The notes under the pieces: model-generated
Told to the model about the DNA's origin: nothing
Seen by the model: only the letters and a program-made list of their open reading frames with translations
The model's database searches: none
Assembly: GCA_019634245.1 (NCBI GenBank)
Contig: JAHQVR010000179.1
Span: 1-17,325 of the forward strand
DNA from: Gammaproteobacteria bacterium
Lineage (GTDB): Bacteria; Pseudomonadota; Gammaproteobacteria; Granulosicoccales; Granulosicoccaceae
Direction of reading: 5' to 3'
Length of the DNA: 17,325 nucleotides
Shown: piece after piece, positions 14,492 to 17,325 of the stretch
Layout of the letters: each line of letters opens with the position of its first letter
Numbering within the stretch: position 1 is the stretch's first letter
Position numbers and translations under genes: made by a program

Positions 14492-15145
14492 ATGAATAAT
14501 AAGATAATCGTCAGCGGCATAATCGGCCTGCTGGCTTCCGTATTGGTTGGGATTGGAGAATATTTGCTCCACTATGATCCATTGGCACGTTTCAATGACG
14601 GCGGCTTCCTATTTATGCAAGGAATCAACGATGGTCGTACCACGCTTGGGCACTTCTTCGGGGTATTCGGTGCCACGATGTACACAATCGGCTGCTACCA
14701 CATTTACCTAATGTTAAGACCAGCAAATGAAACAGCTGCACTTTCGGCATTTTTTATCGGTGCTTTTGGTTTCATATTAGGCGCGGTGTGGATAGGTTCA
14801 CGGGCCAGTATTTCAGCGCTGATGCAATTGCCTCTTACGCCAGAGATTGAAAGCCTCGTTCAGTTGTATGAGCTACGCTATGAAACTCTATTGACCGTGG
14901 TGCGAATTACTGCGTTGATCCTCTCTTTGATTATTATTTGGCTGAGTATGACAGGACGTAGTTATTACCCACGATGGATGGCTGTTTTAAACCCATTCGT
15001 ACTCATTATCGCCAGCTTTTTGATCTATCTGATCGCTCCCCAAATTGGTAAGCACATGATGCCAATTGCTCTAAACATAGCCTTTTTTATTTTTTTCGCT
15101 CTGTCGCTGATGCATGCACGAGCCACCACCACCTCTGAGGAATAA
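14492..15145 (+). CDS. DUF6796-like multi-pass membrane protein
   Basis: A 217-residue integral membrane protein starting at ATG 14492; the in-frame TTG at 14462 is less likely. About six to seven hydrophobic segments are visible (IIVSGIIGLLASVLVGIGEY, GHFFGVFGATMYTIGCYHIY, ALSAFFIGAFGFILGAVWIG, VVRITALILSLIIIWLS, PFVLIIASFLIYLIA, IALNIAFFIFFALSL). The conserved-looking loop GEYLLHYDPLARFNDGGFLF, followed by GRTTLGHFFGVFG, recalls the uncharacterised DUF6796 family; I hold that name with moderate confidence. No catalytic function is evident. It is the first gene of a plus-strand operon: the next gene starts two bases after its stop. Confidence 0.7.
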   Translation: MNNKIIVSGIIGLLASVLVGIGEYLLHYDPLARFNDGGFLFMQGINDGRTTLGHFFGVFGATMYTIGCYHIYLMLRPANETAALSAFFIGAFGFILGAVWIGSRASISALMQLPLTPEIESLVQLYELRYETLLTVVRITALILSLIIIWLSMTGRSYYPRWMAVLNPFVLIIASFLIYLIAPQIGKHMMPIALNIAFFIFFALSLMHARATTTSEE

Positions 15146-15147
15146 GC

Positions 15148-16761
15148 ATGTCAGCAGCTAAATTAATAAAGTCGATTTTGAGTTACCTGGCAATTATTGT
15201 TGCCATCCTGATTGCGGGTTTGTTTTGGCTAACCGCAAATGATCGAGCCATTGACTACCAAGTCAACACAAATAATATCGACATTCCAACTTTTGTCGAG
15301 CAAACCATTGATTTTGTTCCGACCTACGACAAGACCAAAACCATACCATTCACCGCCAGCGCAGTAATTGATATAGATGGCGATGGATTAGAAGAACTGT
15401 TTTTTGGTGGCGGCATCAATCAGGCTGACGCGTTTTATAAATTTGAAAATGGTAAGTTCTCCGATATAACAGCCCAAACCGGCTGGGTTAAGCAAACGCC
15501 GGACAAAACATTCGGCTCTATCGCGCTCGATCTTGATACAGACGGCGACGTTGATATGCTAGTCGCCAGACAATCTGGCGTCTGGTTATACAACAATGAA
15601 AACGGCAAGTTCACTGGGCAGTACCTCGATCTTGAATTTGATGAAAAGTCTGTCCCTTTGTCCGTTGCAGTGAGTGATCTCAACCGGGACGGGTTGTTTG
15701 ACATGTATGTTGCTGGCTATATCGCGCGCAAGCACGTGGAGGGCGAAACAATCTTCAACATAGTCTACGGCGGCGTTAGCGCTTTGTTCATTAACAAAGG
15801 TAATAATCAATTCGAGAACATCACTCGTGAATCTGGTCTGTACTATCAACACAATACTTTCCAGGGCATTTTCATCGATGTCGATGGCGACAGCCTAGAA
15901 GATTTAGTGGTAGCACATGACACCGGGACTGTTAAAACCTGGAAAAACATGGGTAATCTGAAATTCAAAGACATGCCCAATCCAACGTCTAACTATTTCT
16001 CCTACCCGATGGGCATAGCAGTCTCTGATTACAACAACGATGGCTCACCTGATTTCTACTTTTCTAATGTCGGCAGCACAACTCCAGACGCGATTGTGAG
16101 GGGCGACCTTCGCGAAGAACAAGTATTGAGTAAAAAATGGATCATGTTTGAAAACAAGGGTGGTTTTCGCTTCGAAGATGTAGCGGACAAAGTAAAGCTC
16201 GCCGACTACGAATTTTCATGGGGGGCGTTATTTGAAGACTTCAATCTCGATGGTAGGGATGATCTTGTTGTGTCAGAAAACTACGTTGGCTTTCCAACGC
16301 ATATCATCTCAGCATGGCGACTAGATGGTAGGTTTATGATTCAGAATGAATCGGGCGAATTTGCTGCAGTCGGCAAACAGGCCGGGATAAAAAACAGAAA
16401 CTTTGGAATAAGCCCCCTTACCGCAGATTTTAATCAAGATGGATACCCGGATTTAGTCCACGTGAATTTGCAAGGCCCACAACGAGTATTCATTAGCGCA
16501 GGAGGCAACGCCAATTACCTGAAAGTTCAGCTACCTAACACTGTGGGTTCAGTCGGTGCAAAAGTTCAGGTCGTGCTCGAAGATGGCACCACCCTTCACC
16601 AAACATTTGTAGTCGGCGAGGGGCTATGTTCGGATCAAAGTCACAATTTGATCTTTGGGTTGGGTGCGCAAAGCGCTTCGTCCGTCTCAGTGACTTACCT
16701 CGATGGTCAGGCAGCTAATCGGGATGGTCGGTATCTAAACCAACAACTGACTTTCAAATAA
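15148..16761 (+). CDS. membrane-anchored FG-GAP/VCBS beta-propeller with C-terminal ASPIC/UnbV domain
   Basis: A 537-residue protein with an uncleaved N-terminal anchor (residues 10-28, ILSYLAIIVAILIAGLFWL), so the rest is probably periplasmic or outward facing. Seven calcium-binding loops of the DxDxDG type lie at residues 75, 128, 177, 244, 294, 364 and 427 (for example DIDGDGLEE, DLNRDGLFD, DFNQDGYPD), enough for a seven-bladed propeller like integrin alpha. Residues about 465-506 match the ASPIC/UnbV domain (VGAKVQVVLEDG, then a GEGLCSDQSH segment and FGLG). Such CRTAC1-like proteins are thought to bind partners or assist export, but roles are mostly unknown. It is sandwiched between two small membrane proteins in one operon, which suggests a membrane-associated complex. 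Confidence 0.9.
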   Translation: MSAAKLIKSILSYLAIIVAILIAGLFWLTANDRAIDYQVNTNNIDIPTFVEQTIDFVPTYDKTKTIPFTASAVIDIDGDGLEELFFGGGINQADAFYKFENGKFSDITAQTGWVKQTPDKTFGSIALDLDTDGDVDMLVARQSGVWLYNNENGKFTGQYLDLEFDEKSVPLSVAVSDLNRDGLFDMYVAGYIARKHVEGETIFNIVYGGVSALFINKGNNQFENITRESGLYYQHNTFQGIFIDVDGDSLEDLVVAHDTGTVKTWKNMGNLKFKDMPNPTSNYFSYPMGIAVSDYNNDGSPDFYFSNVGSTTPDAIVRGDLREEQVLSKKWIMFENKGGFRFEDVADKVKLADYEFSWGALFEDFNLDGRDDLVVSENYVGFPTHIISAWRLDGRFMIQNESGEFAAVGKQAGIKNRNFGISPLTADFNQDGYPDLVHVNLQGPQRVFISAGGNANYLKVQLPNTVGSVGAKVQVVLEDGTTLHQTFVVGEGLCSDQSHNLIFGLGAQSASSVSVTYLDGQAANRDGRYLNQQLTFK

Positions 16762-16780
16762 TCACTGACTGAGAAAATTC

Positions 16781-17205
16781 ATGAAATCCTATCCAATCAT
16801 CACGTTTTCGCTTTGGATATTTATACTTTTTGGTTTCGTCAGCGTCGGTAAAGTGAGCTTAGAGAATATGAATGGCCTGGCTTGCCCTAGCTTGTTGAAT
16901 ATACCTGTTTGTTATCTAGTGACGATCGGATATGGCTTAATGCTCGGCTCTCTTATCATTAACCACAAAGGCTGCAAACACCATTTTTCTGTGCTGGATG
17001 GGGGATCGCGTTCGTAATCGCGTTCCTCGCCTCCCTCGCAGAAATGTTTGGCGGTGGCGGGATCTGTCCATCAACCAATGGCGGTCTGCGAGCGGGTAAC
17101 AGCGAAGGTATTCCACTCTGCTACGTTTCTTTGATGCTACTTGTAGCCATATTAATCTTGTTCATTAAAGGGCCCTACAAGGTCGCTTCTAATTTGGAAG
17201 GCTAA
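16781..17205 (+). pseudogene. small four-helix membrane protein, broken by a one-base frameshift
   Basis: From ATG 16781 the frame runs 78 residues to a TAA after GSRS. A second open frame, offset by one base, begins within the T-run at 16984-16988 and continues to TAA 17203-17205 with strongly protein-like sequence (hydrophobic FCAGWGIAFVIAFLASLAEM, then GGGGICPSTNGG and GIPLCYVSLMLLVAILILFI). Adding one T to the five-T run joins them into a 141-residue protein. The whole would have four membrane segments in two similar halves, each with a CPS...IP-x-CY pattern (CPSLLNIPVCYLV and CPST...GIPLCYVSL), which suggests an internal duplication with paired cysteines. I do not recognise the family. 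It lies 19 bases after the UnbV gene, so it is the third operon member. A sequencing error in the T-run or programmed frameshifting are alternatives to true decay. Confidence 0.72.
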
Positions 17206-17206
17206 T

Positions 17207-17325
17207 TGACCTTTCCCCCGATATTAACACCATGACAAGGATGAGATTTCCAATTAACCTAGTATTTAGGAGATCTCAACATGAAGCAAAAAAGATATAC
17301 AGAAGAGCAAATAATCAGCGCTATC
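17207..17325 (+). mobile_element. IS3-family insertion sequence, left end (cut by window edge)
   Basis: The sequence from 17207 begins TGACCTTTCCCCCGAT, a terminal inverted repeat start of the TGA...C-rich type seen in IS3-family elements. It is followed 74 bases later by a transposase OrfA start. The right end and target duplication are outside the window. The element begins one base after the stop codon of the frameshifted gene, so that gene's tail may have been set by the insertion. Confidence 0.65.
17281..17325 (+). CDS. IS3-family transposase OrfA, N-terminal fragment
   Basis: ATG 17281 follows an AGGAG ribosome binding site. The visible 15 residues are M-K-Q-K-R-Y-T-E-E-Q-I-I-S-A-I, the standard start of IS3-family OrfA proteins (the K-R-x-T-E-E-Q-I-I pattern of the helix-turn-helix that binds the terminal repeat). 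The remainder, and the OrfB integrase made by frameshifting in this family, lie beyond the window. The subgroup cannot be told from this fragment, though the opening resembles IS407-type elements. Confidence 0.75.
   Translation, partial: MKQKRYTEEQIISAI

Overview
The window looks like a stretch of a Gram-negative, probably marine gammaproteobacterial chromosome. The reasons are the repertoire (BrnT/BrnA, a DUF1145-like protein, an RhlG-like reductase, a DUF6435-like small protein, an ECF sigma factor with a zinc-binding anti-sigma factor, GspD-like N-domains), the moderate GC content by eye, and the many Sec signal peptides and one lipobox. The genus cannot be fixed from sequence alone. No rRNA, tRNA, CRISPR array or prophage was seen.

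Layout. (1) 1-2940, plus strand: the C-terminal end of a multi-pass membrane protein, a secreted parallel beta-helix protein, a small cupin and a small secreted protein of unknown role. (2) 2996-5121, minus strand: a fatty acid hydroxylase/sterol desaturase-type membrane di-iron enzyme followed 35 bases on by a lipoprotein serine hydrolase. (3) 5262-5779: a BrnT/BrnA toxin-antitoxin locus whose toxin gene carries an in-frame TAA at codon 3; the rest of the toxin and the antitoxin are intact. (4) 5885-6457, minus strand: a stand-alone periplasmic protein made only of secretin N0/N1-like domains. (5) 6655-9833: an RhlG-like short-chain reductase on the plus strand, facing a minus-strand set of a 7TM-AraC regulator, a second hydroxylase and a DUF1145-like membrane protein. 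Together with block 2 this suggests lipid modification. (6) 9987-11464, plus strand: a 55-residue DUF6435-like protein, then two translationally coupled paralogues with a four-cysteine domain of identical spacing followed by a coiled coil; I do not recognise this family. (7) 11510-12937, minus strand: a second secreted beta-helix protein of the CSLREA/choice-of-anchor Q type. (8) 13306-14285, minus strand: an ECF sigma factor with an overlapping ZAS-type anti-sigma factor. It is divergent from a plus-strand operon (14492-17205) of a DUF6796-like membrane protein, a membrane-anchored FG-GAP/UnbV beta-propeller protein and a small four-helix membrane protein broken by a one-base frameshift. (9) 17207-17325: the left end of an IS3-family insertion sequence, starting one base after the stop codon of the frameshifted gene and cut by the window edge.

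The most useful leads are the nonsense-silenced brnT beside an intact brnA, the paired Cys4/coiled-coil paralogues, the divergent sigma/anti-sigma and UnbV-operon arrangement with a 7-bp inverted repeat in the shared promoter region, and the frameshifted membrane gene next to the insertion sequence.
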